Source of the DNA: Laguncularia racemosa
Taxonomy: Eukaryota; Streptophyta; Magnoliopsida; Myrtales; Combretaceae
Assembly (NCBI GenBank): GCA_037954665.1
Contig: JBBMOL010000092.1
Span: 1,364,001 to 1,428,000, forward strand
DNA length: 64,000 nt
Reading direction: 5' to 3'
Position 1 is the first letter of the stretch; every line of letters starts with the position of its first letter. A program made the translations under genes and the position numbers. The notes beneath the pieces are model-generated. The model did no database searches. It saw nothing but the letters and a program-made list of their open reading frames with translations, and was not told the origin of the DNA. This document shows, piece by piece, positions 49,964-61,852 of the stretch.

Positions 49964-52900
49964 TTTCTTCTTGCGGGATTTGTGTAGAAGCTCTTTCTAA
50001 ACATCATGGAAGCCGAAGCAAGCTTTTCTTCAATAGCTTAGCTTGTGTTCAACGGAGAAAATTACCAAATTTAGGCAGTCCATATGGAGACTTATCTGGA
50101 GGCTTTGGATCTTTGGGAAACCGTAGAAGAAGACTATGATGTGTCTACACTTCCAAACAATCCCACCGTGGCTCAAATCAAAATGCATAAAGAGAAGAAG
50201 ACTAAAAATTCAAAGGCCTAACCGTGCTTATTCGCTGCAGTATCATCAACGATTTTTACAAGAATCATGTCTTGTAAGACAGCTAAGTCTATTTAGGAAT
50301 ATCTTAAGGAAGAATATGTGGGAGACGAAAGGATCAGAGGAATGAAGGTTCTAAATTAGATAAGGGATTTTGAATTGCAAAAGATGAAGAAATCTGAAAC
50401 AATAAAAAAAATTCAGATAGATTTCTTGATATTATAAACAAGATCAAACTAATGGGGTCAAAATTTAATGACTCAAGGATTGTTGAGAAGATCCTTATCA
50501 CAGTACCTAAAAGATATTAGGCAACTGTAACAACATTAGAAAATACCAAGGATTTATGAAAGATTTCCTTAGTATAATTGCTACACTCATTGTAGGTGCA
50601 AGAACGAAGAAGGCATATGAGGGAAAATGTTAGCACTGAACCATGGAGCTGATAAAAACAAAGGGAAAAAGAAGAAAGGTGAAGATGGAAATTTTTCATC
50701 TGTGTCAAACAACAATAAAGGAAGAAAAGGAAGCTTTAAGGGTAAATATCCTCTTTGTCATCATTGTGGAAAGGAAAGTCACCCACCATTCAAATGCTGG
50801 AGGAGACCTAATGCAAAATGTTTCAAGTGCAATCAAATGGGACATGAAGCAATCATCTACAAAAGAAAGATTCAGCAACAAGTGATTGAAGCATAAGTTA
50901 CTAAACAAGAGGATGAAGATCAGCTCTTTGTAGCATCTTGTGTTGCTAATGGTTGTTCATTTGAAATTTGGTTAATTGATAGTGGTTCTACAAACCACAT
51001 GACCAACAATAAAGAACTCTTCAACAATTTGAAGCCAACTGACATTACTAAAGTTAAAATTGGTAATGGCGATTACATCTTTGTTAAAGGAATAGGGACA
51101 GTAATCATTCTTTATGTACCTGAGATTGACCAAAACTTGTTGAGTATGGATCAATTGATTGAACATGGCTTCAAAGTAATTTTTGAAGATAACTACTACC
51201 ACATACTTAGTGCCAATGGTTAGAAGGTCCTTAATGTGAGAATGAAAGGGAAAAGTTTTTCTTTTGATCCAATCAAAGAAGAACCTATAGCATTCTCCAC
51301 AGAAGCCAGCAACATGAAGATATGGCATAAGAGACTTGGTCATTGCCACTTGAAAAGGATGCAATTTATGAAAGAAAGGGAGCTCATAGTTGGATTACCA
51401 ACATTCGAAAATTATTTATCGAGATGCAATGCTTGTCAATATGGTAAGCAAAATCAGAAACCATTCCTAAAGCCATCATGGAGAGCTACTCACAAGTTGC
51501 AGCTGATTCACACAGATATTGTGGGTCCTCATAGAACTCCATCCTTAGTAGGTAGTCAATATTATGTTATCTCCATTGATGATTTTACAAGAATGTGTTG
51601 GATTTTCTTTCTAAAATACAAATCAGAAGTGGGTGGTGTGCTATGGAAATTCAAGAAATGGTAGAAAACCAAAGTGATTGCAAAATCCAAGCTATAAGAT
51701 CAAATAATGGAAAAGAATACACATAAGGAGAATTTAATTTGTTTTGTGAAGAAGTGGGCATACAACATTAGCTCACTACTCCTTACACTCCGCAGCAAAA
51801 CGGGGTTAGCAAAAGGAGAAATAGATATATAATGGAGATGACTAGATGTATGCTGCATGATAAAGATTTGCTAAAGAACTTGTGAGCTGAGGCGGCTAGT
51901 ACGGCAGTCTTCTTGCAAAACAGATTACCTACCAAAGTAGTGAAAGACAAAACACCATTTGAAGCATGGTATTGCTACAAACTCTCACCGAATTTTCTTA
52001 GAGTGTTTAGATGTTTGTGTTTCTCTCATGTTCCATGGGTTAAGCATGATAAGCTCGGTAAAAAGTCAAAACCAGGTATCTTTATAAGCTACAGTTCTTC
52101 CTCTAAAGCATACAAGATTTATCAACCTCAAACGGGAAAAATATTAGTCAGTAGAGATGTGTTCTTTAATAAAGATGAGACAAAGGAAATACATGTAACC
52201 AAGCAACAATCAAGCTTGTCCTTTTAAACAAGAGAAGAACAAGCTTTAGAATAGTGGCAAGAAGAAATGGAAGATGATCTGCTAGTTCGTGGAACAAGAC
52301 CTCTCCATAATGTGTATTAAAGATGCAATGTAGCCATCTATGAACCTGTTGGTTATGAAGATGCCATTAAAGACCAAAAATGGCAAAAAGCAATGGAGGA
52401 AAAGCTAACAATGATTAAGAAAAACAAGACTTGGGAGCTAGTTGATAAATGAACTGACGGAAAAATCATTGGAGTAAAATGGGAGTTTAGAACTAAACTT
52501 AATGCGGATGGATTTGTCAACAAGTATAAAGTGAGGCTTATTTTCAAGGGATATGCTCAGGTTTTTAGAGTTAATTACTCTGATACGTTTGCTCCTGTTG
52601 CTACATTAGATACTATTTGACTAGTATTAGCAATAGCTGCACAAAATAGTTGGAAAGTGCTTCAACTAGATGTAAAGTCTGCATTCTTAAACGGTACTTT
52701 ACAAGAGGAAATCTATGTTGAGCAACTTGAGGGATTTGTGGAACAAGGTAAAGAAGAAAAGGTCTACTTGCTCAAGAAGGCTCTATACAACTTGAAACAA
52801 GCACCTAAAGCATGGTATAGCAAGATAGATAAGCATCTATCAAGTTTAGGATTTGTGAAAAGCATGTCAGAAGCCACTCTTTATGTAAAACGTAAAGGAG

Positions 52901-53362
52901 TTGATCTGATCATAGTTTCTCTTTATGTTGATGATCTTCTTATTACAGGTGGAAATTCCAAGCTTGTTGAAGAATTTAAGATGGAAATGTTGCAAAGTTT
53001 TGAAATGACAGACCTTAGATTAATGACATATTTTTTGGGAATGGAGATTAAGCAACTAGAAGATGAAGTTTTCATGTGTCAAAAGAAATATGCAAAGGAA
53101 TTTCTTAAGAAGTTTCGTATGGAAGACTGCAAGGAAATGGCTACTCCTATGAATCAAAAGGAAAGCTTAAGCAAGGAGGATGGTGCAAACAAGGTTGAAG
53201 AAGGTTACTTCAGTAACTTAGTTGGTTATATAATGTATTTAACTGCAACTAGGCCTGACATTCTCTTTGCTATAAGTATTCTTTCTCACTTCATGCATTG
53301 CGCTAGTGAAATATATTTTAAAGCTGCAAAAAGAGTTATTAGATATATCAAAGGAACTATCA

Positions 53363-54814
53363 GGTAGCGTTTGGTTGGCATTGAAATTCGGCACTGGACT
53401 GGACAAAATTTTTTGTCCCTCGTTTGGTTGCCACACATGAAGGAAGTACTGGACTAAAGACCAATTACGTACTGGACAAAATCAGAAATTTTAGTACCAC
53501 ATGTAATTCGGTACTAAAAATTAGGTACTGGACTAAATGTAATTTTTCTGAAATTCCGGATTTGCCCTTCATATTTACCTTGAAAGAAAATAAAAATAGT
53601 AAGTATAATAATAAATTATAAAAATGTAAAAATTCATAAAAAAAATAATAAAAATATTAGAAAAATAAAAATAAAGATTTAGATTTTGAAATAGGATAGA
53701 TAAAAATCTAGAAGAAAATTTTTCAATAAAAATTTAATAAAATTATAAAAATTTAATAAAAATTATGAAAATTAATAAAAGTTAATAAAAATTATAAAAA
53801 TCATAATAAATTAAGTAAAAAAGCAATAAAAATTTATAATAGTATAAATGAGTTGAAAAATAAAAAAAATGAATTTTTATCACTTAGAAAAATCATTTTC
53901 TTAAATAAATCCAAAATTGGTGTTTTTCCTTAAAATTATCATTTAAAAAAAAATCAAATTATCAAGCCTAGGTTTAGATTTTTTAAAAAAATCCTAAAAT
54001 GGTAAAAACATAAATTAAAAGAAATTTCATAATTAAAATTTACAAACACACTAAAGTTTTTCAAGAAAAGCGAACTACAGTTTATTTGATCCTGAATAGC
54101 AGGTATGTAGGCACCCATTTGGGACAATCCTAAAAAAGGAATAAAAAATATTTTCCTAGCATAATTCACTCAAAAACACAATAAAAGACGACAAAAATAA
54201 AATAAAAGATATTTTGAGATAAAGTAAATTTTAGGAGATTAGGTGGTAACCTTAGGGTTTTAATATGTTAGCCTCTAAACTTAGAAACTCCGGTTTTCCC
54301 CTTTCCTCTTTTCACAAAAAAACGAGAAGAGGAAATCACGACGACTAATGGTCCAAATTAGGACTAATCCGCTCCATTATTCTTAATTCAATCTTTCCCA
54401 ACAACAGTTAAGTGTCGACTCCAAAAATAAAATGAAATTCTTTTTCCTATAATATTTAATATAATATATTAAACCTTCAAGTCATTTTTTTTTATAATAA
54501 TATCAAATATATATAAATAACTATGATATAAATAAAAGGGAAAAATTGTCAATTTTACTCTGTCCAGTTCAGTACTTTGTAATTTCAAACACTACATAAC
54601 ACAAAAGCCTTCTCTAGTAATTAAAAAGGGCAAAACTGTCAAATTTACTATGTCCAGTCCAGTACTTTGCAATCCAAACACTAGACAGCACAAAAATCCT
54701 TGTCCAGTACTAAACAAACCAAACGTAGTACAAAAATATTTTTTGTCCAGTCCTTCTTTTTTAGTACTGTCCAGTACTCTTGTTCTGTCCAGTACCAGTA
54801 ACCAAACGGTACCT
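53363..54814. mobile_element. terminal-inverted-repeat element in copia RNase H region (PIF/Harbinger-like?)
   Basis: The left end is GGTAGCGTTTGGTT and the right end, reversed, GGTACCGTTTGGTT. The target TCA is duplicated (53360-53362 and 54815-54817); removing the element with one TCA copy rejoins the copia reading frame, which fixes both ends to the base. Both terminal regions carry many TACTGGAC units and inner GTTTGGTT copies; the right one includes an 80-bp tandem pair (about 54536-54705). A 3-bp duplication and GTTTGGTT ends suit Tourist/PIF-like elements, but TCA is not their usual TWA. No transposase. The core (53880-54450) is the inverted relative of 27905-28470. Confidence 0.8.
53880..54450 (-). 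repeat. inverted copy of the repeat at 27905-28470
   Basis: On the minus strand both copies keep the order: TTTGGAGTCG box, GATTTCCTCTT box, then GGGTGCCTAYATACCTGCTA and a GATCAAAYAA box. Both translate to MGAYIPAIQDQ in one frame, but the frame is short. The shared block means this sequence lies in two otherwise different mobile elements. Confidence 0.8.
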
Positions 54815-55325
54815 CAATCTTGGTGTAAAATTCAAGAAGTGTCAAAGCTTAAGTCTATTGGGATTTTCCAATAGAGATTAAGGTGGATTCGTAGATGACA
54901 TAAAGAGTACATCAGGGTATTATTTTAGCTTAGGATCAGGAGTTTTTTCATGGAGTTCCAAGAAGCAAGAAATTGTAGTGCAATCCACTACAAAGGCCGA
55001 GTTTGTTGTTGCTACAGCTACTATAAACCAAGCTTTGTGGCTGAGGAAGCTGATGTGCGATCTACACTTAGAGCAACAAAATGACACAAAGGTTTATGTA
55101 GATAATTAGGCAGCAATTGCAATCTCACATAATCTAGTTTTTCATGGAAAAACTAATCATTTTAAGATCAAATTTTTCTTCTTAAGAGAAGTGCAAAAGG
55201 AAGGAGATATAAGTCTCGTGTATTGCAAATCTGAGGAACAACTTGCAGACATCTTCATAAAGCCTCCGCCAACAAACAAGTTTGAACTTCTGAGGCAAAA
55301 ACTTGGAATTTGCAACTCCTAAAAA

Positions 55326-55335
55326 CATGGAGGAG
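55326..55335 (+). other. polypurine tract of copia element
   Basis: CATGGAGGAG directly precedes the 3' LTR. Confidence 0.7.
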
Positions 55336-55569
55336 TGTTAGTTTACTGCTTGTTAAAATAGCAAATATTTTGTTTTTGGTTTATTTCAATTAGTTCTAAT
55401 TTTTTTGAAGAGATCAAGTTTATTTTGATTTATTTTGCTTAAATTTCGAATGTTAAACTTATCAAGTTGTTGCTTCTATATTTTTAGAAGCTTGCAAAAT
55501 AGAATGAAGTATATCCCTGATTTGTTCTTCCTGATTTTTTGTCCTTTATCCCTATCCTCTAAAACAACA
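55336..55569 (+). repeat. 3' LTR of copia element
   Basis: 234 bp, matches 49716-49949 without gaps; ends CTAAAACAACA, followed by the CACAC target copy. Confidence 0.93.
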
Positions 55570-56480
55570 CACACACTCGACGCAGTGAAGATGCAATACA
55601 CTGCACCGTAGCATACACAAACACGATGCCCCACACGCACATGGAAGACACACACACACAGCTTACACCATGTAACAACAACACATATATAGGAGACACA
55701 TGCACACACAACATACTTGACACAATAGTGACACACTCACACACAACACACACCACACAACAGCAACACACATAGCAACATATATACAGAAGGCACACTC
55801 ACTTAACACACATGCACACACAGCGACACACATGCCACCCCCGCTAATACCACAACATCACACCAACATACTAGCATACACCAGTCGACATACCCAACAG
55901 CACACACACAGATACATAGCACACACATTCACATCTACAACACATACACATGTTGTACACCCACATAGCTAACTTGGTTTTTGTTTGCTATTGTTTGTTG
56001 TAACTTACATGCACATGCTACACATCTCACTAAGCAATTGTAACTTACACCCTAACCATTTCTTTTTCAACCTAAGTCTACTAGGACTTTAGTTATAGAA
56101 TTAGTCTAATAGAAATTTCAAATTACAAAAGACTAAAACTTATTTATTCATTAAAAGCTAGATTTTTATTTCTTTAAAACCCAAGTCACTTAAAATGATT
56201 TACCCAATCTTATTATTTGATTGGGCATATTAATTATCTACGATTCTAATAAACCATAGAATATTGGCTTTCATGATTATTTTTATATATCATTATATGT
56301 TATTTAATTAGAGTCTTGCATTCTTTGACTTGTAAGACAATTTTCATATTGTAGGTGTATACGGGATATGATAACTTTTAAATATTTCTACTAAGCTTTC
56401 TTTAGGGTTATGATAACTACTATTATTGAAATTATAGCAAAGCCTAATATAGAACCTACCATAAAACCCATAATGGAACT
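55570..56480 (-). repeat. LTR relic C, right part, with CA-rich tract
   Basis: CA-rich DNA to about 55970, then blocks matching the reverse complement of relic B: 56020-56060 with 18530-18570 and 56300-56375 with 18140-18215. The right boundary could not be fixed. Confidence 0.55.
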
Positions 56481-58167
56481 TGTTTAGAAATTCCTATAAA
56501 TACCTCATAAACCACATGTTATTTCCCTTAGTTACTTTTGACTTAAACATATTTAATAAACTTTTTGGGTTATCTAAAGAAATATTGCATTCCATAACCT
56601 AAGTAAGTTAGCCTACCTCATAACAGTTTTATTGTGTTAACAAAAGATTGTAAGCCATGATATTGCTTGTTATTATAATTAATTGCTTGTGTGCATGCAA
56701 CACATATAATTGCTTTGTTTGTAGAAGTTAAGCCTACTTGATTGGTCTAACTTATTATGACTTATATGCTTAGGAAATGTATACACTATTTCATCACCCT
56801 ATAAACTAGACTAATGTTACATTTGGCTTAATTAACTAGTCATGCACCACATTGATTGCATAGCTTATGCCTATGAAAAACCACCCATTTTCGTGAGGAC
56901 ACAAGGCTTCCTTCTTTTAACCTTACCAAACTAAGTGATGGGAGAGGAATTTGTGTTACGGTTTAGAAGCTATCATGGGAATAGTCTAAAATGGGTATAG
57001 AGTGGATATAGGGAAATCCATTGCACTACTTCAAATTTGGTGGGAGGTGTTTATTATAGTGATAAAACTCATCAAAACTCAAATTAGAGTAAGGTTAATT
57101 TCTCTAGTCTCATGATGAATCAATTAATGTCATGTAGGTGGCACTTGTTTCGTTACATTGCATTCTAAAGGGATTTGGTGCTGCTTAATTGTGCCTACCT
57201 AATGTACTATACTTTTCCCTTACCAATTTATTGAGCTTGTGGTTTTTTGCCTATTTCCTTATGGATTTCTTTGCATGTATTCACAAACTTAACCTATCTT
57301 GATAGAACCAATATTGGTACATACACAAATGGGCACGTGATTAAAAGGTAGTAGGGCCATCATTAATATCATTGAAATCATTTTCATGTTATTATTATAT
57401 ATAATAAAGTACAATCTTAAATTGTTAAATAAAAAAAGAAATCACTCTAGTCTAACTTATCACTTTTTCCTATCATAAAATTCATCTACAATGGAAGTTG
57501 TATCAATCTTTTCAACAATACTACTTTAAAGATTGATATCTTTTGAAATGAAAGAGAGAGAGAGAGAGAAAGAGAGAGAATCGATAAAAGGGTTATTTTT
57601 TTGCCAACAAATTAATTAAGTAGGTCATAGATATGTTAAAAAAAAGTTATAAATACTGAAAATTATATTTTAAAATTAAATTTAAATATAAAAGGTATTT
57701 TTATTAAACATAACCGTTATAATATAGTTTTAGTGAAGTTAAATTTTTAGGCTAGGTGTGCTTGGCTTGTCCTTGGGTATGATCAATTATAGAGTGAGTT
57801 GATTCTAAAATCTATATTTTAAAGATTTATAAAAAGTTTGAGTTTAATATAATAAATAAATTTAAATAAATTTTATATTATTCTTTTAGATTATGGATTG
57901 CTTTCATTTATACTATCACTTTAATTATAAAATCTTTTATATATTAATAAAATAATAATAGCTAAAAGTCTTATGTTATTAATATCTATTAATATACATG
58001 ACGAGAATATAATGGCAAATCCACCTAGAGTGTGACATTATATAAGTAAATCTTTAAAATATCAGTAACATCTTGCACATGGTTCATATTATTGATCTAA
58101 TAATGAGTTGTTTACGGTACTAATATATTTGTCAAAATTGATGTTTTCAGATTTTGTATTATATTTT
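56481..58167. other. intergenic, no gene
   Basis: AT-rich DNA with a GA microsatellite at about 57550-57580. No exon or element boundary is seen apart from possible continuation of LTR relic C. Confidence 0.45.
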
Positions 58168-58273
58168 ACCAAAAAAAAAAAAGGTTTTTGTATTCTAGTT
58201 TTGGACACCATAATTGGTAAGAGAAATTGGGGATTTTATCAGGCAGACCATAAACTTGTAGGACATGTGAATA
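58168..58273 (+). pseudogene. kinase exon 6 remnant of an S-receptor-like kinase
   Basis: The stretch reads FCILVLDTIIGKRNWGFYQADHKLVGHV in one frame, the counterpart of FGILVLETISGKRNRGFYHAENNLAGHV in genes 1 and 2 (end of exon 6). The donor site is GTGAAT instead of GTGAGT. The 5' half of the exon is gone and a poly-A tract sits at its left edge. No other kinase exon is nearby. It is the stump of a further tandem copy whose remainder is deleted. Confidence 0.75.
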
Positions 58274-58439
58274 AGACACTGTTGTTCTTTATTTTTAACA
58301 ATAGAGTGTATAATAAAGATTGACATCTTTACTAAAAACAGCTAAACCTTCTGATTTCAATCTCTTGATGGAGAAAAGGGGGGTCGTTTCTTTTTGATAT
58401 TTTGATGTCAAATTGTGCTCTATTGGGTTTATAAGCCTT

Positions 58440-60120
58440 TCAAGTAAGTGTTGATTTCACGATTTATATACTTAATATATTTTATTGTATTTTTCTGTAA
58501 CTGTATAATTTATAGAATAATAAAAATAAGAAAATTGAATATAATCTATCACGAAAGAATATTTAATACGGCATATGATAATTGCACATGCTCAACCCTA
58601 TTCTCATTCTGAATATTTATATTTCTTTATATTTATTATGTATAAAGAGCAACTGTAAAAATAACATGTATGAATATATGATAAAGAGTGTATTCTACTG
58701 TTGTTCACCAAGAACATACTTATTTGATTGTCCAAAAAATAGTGTAAATAGAACCCTTAGTATTTCATGTGACCTTTCTCGTCTTCTTTGTTGATTTTTC
58801 AAAGGGCTTCATCCTTTATGTCCCTATCTAGATCCTCTCAATCTATTTATTTTTGCACGAAGTCAGTAAGTGGCTATTATACAAGTAATTGATGTGATAA
58901 TCATCCAGGACTACAATACTTTCAAGTTGTTGGCTGTTGTGGATTGAATGCTCGACAAGTTGCAAAGTTTGTAATAATCTGTAACATTGTATGCACATAT
59001 CAAAATCATGGAGACCACATCACCAAAACTAGCTTTTATTTTGCATTGATGAAGGCCATTGTCTCATATACATTTGGCTTTGGTCTTCCAAAAAATAAAA
59101 GTCAGTTTTGGTTTTGGAAGGAAATAAATAAAAAATGACAACCTTTGCTATCAAAGAGGACATGGAGCAACTTTTGGGTCCACTTTGTCCAGTGTAGATA
59201 ATACGACATTTATGAGATGTATAGCGTAGTCCCATTATTATGCAAAATCGGACCGTATAATACTTGGTTAAAGGTTAAGCATCAAGATAACAATTTACAC
59301 GAGGTCTCGGATTCAATTCAGAAAGTCAATCCTTGAAACTCTCCATAAACATAATCTACTTTAAGCATGGATTTGTTGAAGTGCTTATACTCCCCATTCT
59401 TTTTCTTTGAAAAAAGACTTTAGATCCCCATTTTGCGGTCACTAATTTTTTTTTTTAACCTTTTTCTGCTTGCATTCATAAATTTTAGCTAACCCCTTGT
59501 AGTGGGAATTAAGGCTTGAGCATTGCCGCGCTACTAATTTACATTCATAATGTTTAATTTCCCAAAAAAATTTCCAACAGCTACAAGTCAACACGTCTTG
59601 GAAAACCCTAAATCATTAATCAAAGTCTTGAAGTTAAATGTTATATTAATTAAATTGTTGTATGTTGCATCAAAATTAGGCCTAATGTGATACCAATCCT
59701 TATGTTTTTATTACTGTACACTGAGCTTTTATAGTTCATTCATTTCTTTTTTGGTGAGGAGGACCTTCATACGACTCTTTAAGATTTGGCTTCAAGGAGA
59801 AGTTTTAGGCTTGCAAGAGTGATGTAGTGGATGAGTACAGTTACTATTAGTTTGAACAATTTTTAGGGTATGGTTACCAAACTTTTATGAACTATATGTT
59901 TTTAGAGCTGCCTATGGTTATATGGACTATTTTAATCTGTTTGTACACTTTTATTAGGTGCCTACTAGACCTTAGATGTTTGAGACATAGCTTTCAAATT
60001 TAGCATCAACCAGCAACAATTCAAATCAAGCATACTATCAAATGTTGTTATAAACTTAACTAAACAATTTTAGTATCTAAAATAGGATTAAAAACTCACT
60101 TAGTTAATTGTTCACATAAG
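58440..60120 (+). repeat. duplicated 5' flank of receptor kinase genes, copy 3 (uninterrupted)
   Basis: It matches 720-1890 before gene 1 and, in pieces, 27180-27810, 29846-30071 and 40314-40590 before gene 2. Because it lacks the two insertions found in copy 2, it shows the empty sites of both and confirms their target duplications. Confidence 0.85.
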
Positions 60121-60124
60121 TTAC

Positions 60125-60465
60125 CTCGAGGAAGTTTTATATAAAGGTTCTAGTAAGCACTACATGACTGGCTTGAGGAATGGAATAGATTTTAGTGGCA
60201 CGCTAGAGAAAAACCCAAATCCAATCTTTTTATGCAACTTTACGTTTAGTGAAGATGAAGCATTCATTACGGTCCATGTCACTGACAAATCACTAGCTAG
60301 GCCAGTTTTGAACCACACTAACTATCACAACGAATAGTATACCCAGAGCAAATCAAGTCAAAGTTGGACTATCCTTGTTGAATCGCCAATGGATTATTGT
60401 GACAACTATGGCCTTTGTGGTGCCAATAGGAAATGCCCACCAACTTCATTAGGTTATTATGAATG
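60125..60465 (+). pseudogene. third S-receptor-like kinase copy, S-locus glycoprotein region only
   Basis: It aligns with 41390-41725 of gene 2, keeping recognisable pieces such as DYCDNYGLCGAN near 60390-60425. The B-lectin part is absent: the 5' flank joins straight to the middle of exon 1 after TTCACATAAG, close to the TTCACACAGG found at that place in gene 2. An in-frame TAG lies near 60336. The exon then stops at GAATG, where the Tat/Athila-type LTR begins. Downstream exons, if any survive, lie beyond the window. Confidence 0.88.
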
Positions 60466-61839
60466 TGATGTAAGGTAAGTATACTTATCAAATTTTGTAA
60501 TATAATATATAAAATGCGGGTATCATCCCATAAAGATTAAAAGTATTAATACTAACCTACATCATATTATCTAACTGGTAAATTATAGAGTCTATTGATC
60601 TAAAATCTATAAGAAAATACTAACTAAATAACTAAGATTTTATTGAAAGACAAGAAAGCAAAGCAGTTTAGAATTAACTTCAAAATGGTAAAACTATTAT
60701 CTAGACTTTATTTCCCTTATGAATTATTATGTGACATTAACAAAGAGTATTCAAATCTTTCTTAAATTTCATTAACTAGGGGAATTCCTAATTTGGTTTA
60801 ATAACTTTCTTAAACTTATTAAACCATAATTTTAAAACTATTTATTTGAATCTCTTCATAATAGCATAATTAAACAAATGCATTACAAAGACCGTAAATT
60901 CCCGTACCCAATGTAATTAAATTTGAAAGAATTATGTAACTTATCTCAAATATTACATCAATTCTTTTCAAATATACAAGATCTAATTATACATTAGATT
61001 TCTCAATCTTAATGTATAATATAAAATAAATAGAAAAATAACTTAGAAATATTAATCTAATAAAAACATCAAGAACACATACATGAATTAAGAAACATAA
61101 GAATTCATTGAATAATAAAATATAAATCCCAGTCACATAATAAACTTAGGTTTAGCAAGTTTAGATACTAAGAAAAATTAAGCACTACTCATACTGGAAG
61201 CCAAATTCTTCAATGATGTATAAACATTCATCATCAAGAAAATCAATTAGAATAAAGAAAACCCTAATTTCTTGAGACATAGAAAAACAGTTGTCTTATC
61301 TCTCTCTAAAACCCTAGAACAACTTAGAAATAGTGTCTCTTCTTTTTTTGATGTTAAATCCTCTTTAATTTATATAATGAGTGTCAAAACTCTGTCTTTT
61401 AAGCCAACATGTTATCCAACATGGTCGTGCTTTGAGTCGTGTCTAATTAGTCAATCAAAATTGTGTAAAACATAACGTTCCGGTAGATACGGCCTAAACA
61501 CGATCCTGGTCATGTCTAAATCTATTAGCTCAGAAAGATACACGGCCAATGAACACAGTCATGTCTGAATCTTTGAAGCTTCAAGTTCAACAGGTTTTGG
61601 ACATGGTCATGTATAAGTTGTGTTTAAATTCAAAACTTCATAACTTCTTCAATTTAGCTCCAAATTGAGTAAAATTGGATTTCTTTTCTTCCTTTTTAAT
61701 TCCACTATCCTCCAAAGCCCTAAAATCAAAATATCATTCAATTAAAATTTAAATTCTTCAAAACCATGCCAAAATCAAGGAAAAAAACATGTTAAATCTC
61801 ACTTAATATATATATATATATCTAATTGAGCACTTATCA
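60466..61839 (-). repeat. 3' LTR of Tat/Athila-type element
   Basis: 1374 bp from TGATGTAAGG to GAGCACTTATCA, with TGAT...ATCA termini. It contains palindromic half-sites at 61410-61620. The partner LTR lies outside the window. Confidence 0.75.
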
Positions 61840-61852
61840 AACTTTCCCACAC
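61840..61852 (-). other. polypurine tract of Tat/Athila-type element
   Basis: On the element strand it reads GTGTGGGAAAGTT, directly before LTR start TGATAAGTGC. It sets both the orientation and the LTR boundary. Confidence 0.75.

Larger units (their letters stand above)
50006..55322 (+). pseudogene. copia gag-pol polyprotein, broken and split
   Basis: From a start codon at 50006: gag with METYLEALDLWETVEEDYD near 50080-50140; zinc knuckles 50755-50870, the second, CFKCNQMGHEAIIY, having lost its last Cys; protease LIDSGSTNHMT near 50975; integrase zinc part IWHKRLGH near 51323 and core from HTDIVGPHRTP near 51510; reverse transcriptase 52330-53360 with YVDDLL near 52927; then an inserted element; then RNase H 54818-55322 with STTKAEFVVATA near 54985. 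In-frame stops include TAG 51769, TGA 51883, TGA 52450, TGA 52618 and TAG 55107. Each fits one C-to-T or G-to-A change of a codon usual at that place. It is not functional. Confidence 0.9.
49716..55569 (+). mobile_element. Ty1/copia LTR retrotransposon, full length but dead
   Basis: Two 234-bp LTRs (49716-49949 and 55336-55569) start TGTTAG and end AACAACA. The 5-bp duplication CACAC flanks the element, though in a CA-rich target this is weak proof. Domain order gag, protease, integrase, reverse transcriptase, RNase H identifies Ty1/copia. Without the nested 1452-bp element the copia is about 4.4 kb. I count about 18 differences between the LTRs by eye, nearly all transitions. Confidence 0.93.

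Noticed and set aside
53363..54814. Placing the TIR element boundaries at GCGTTTGG with target GTA
   Set aside because: That choice leaves the copia frame broken after excision; the TCA choice rejoins it and gives longer matching ends.
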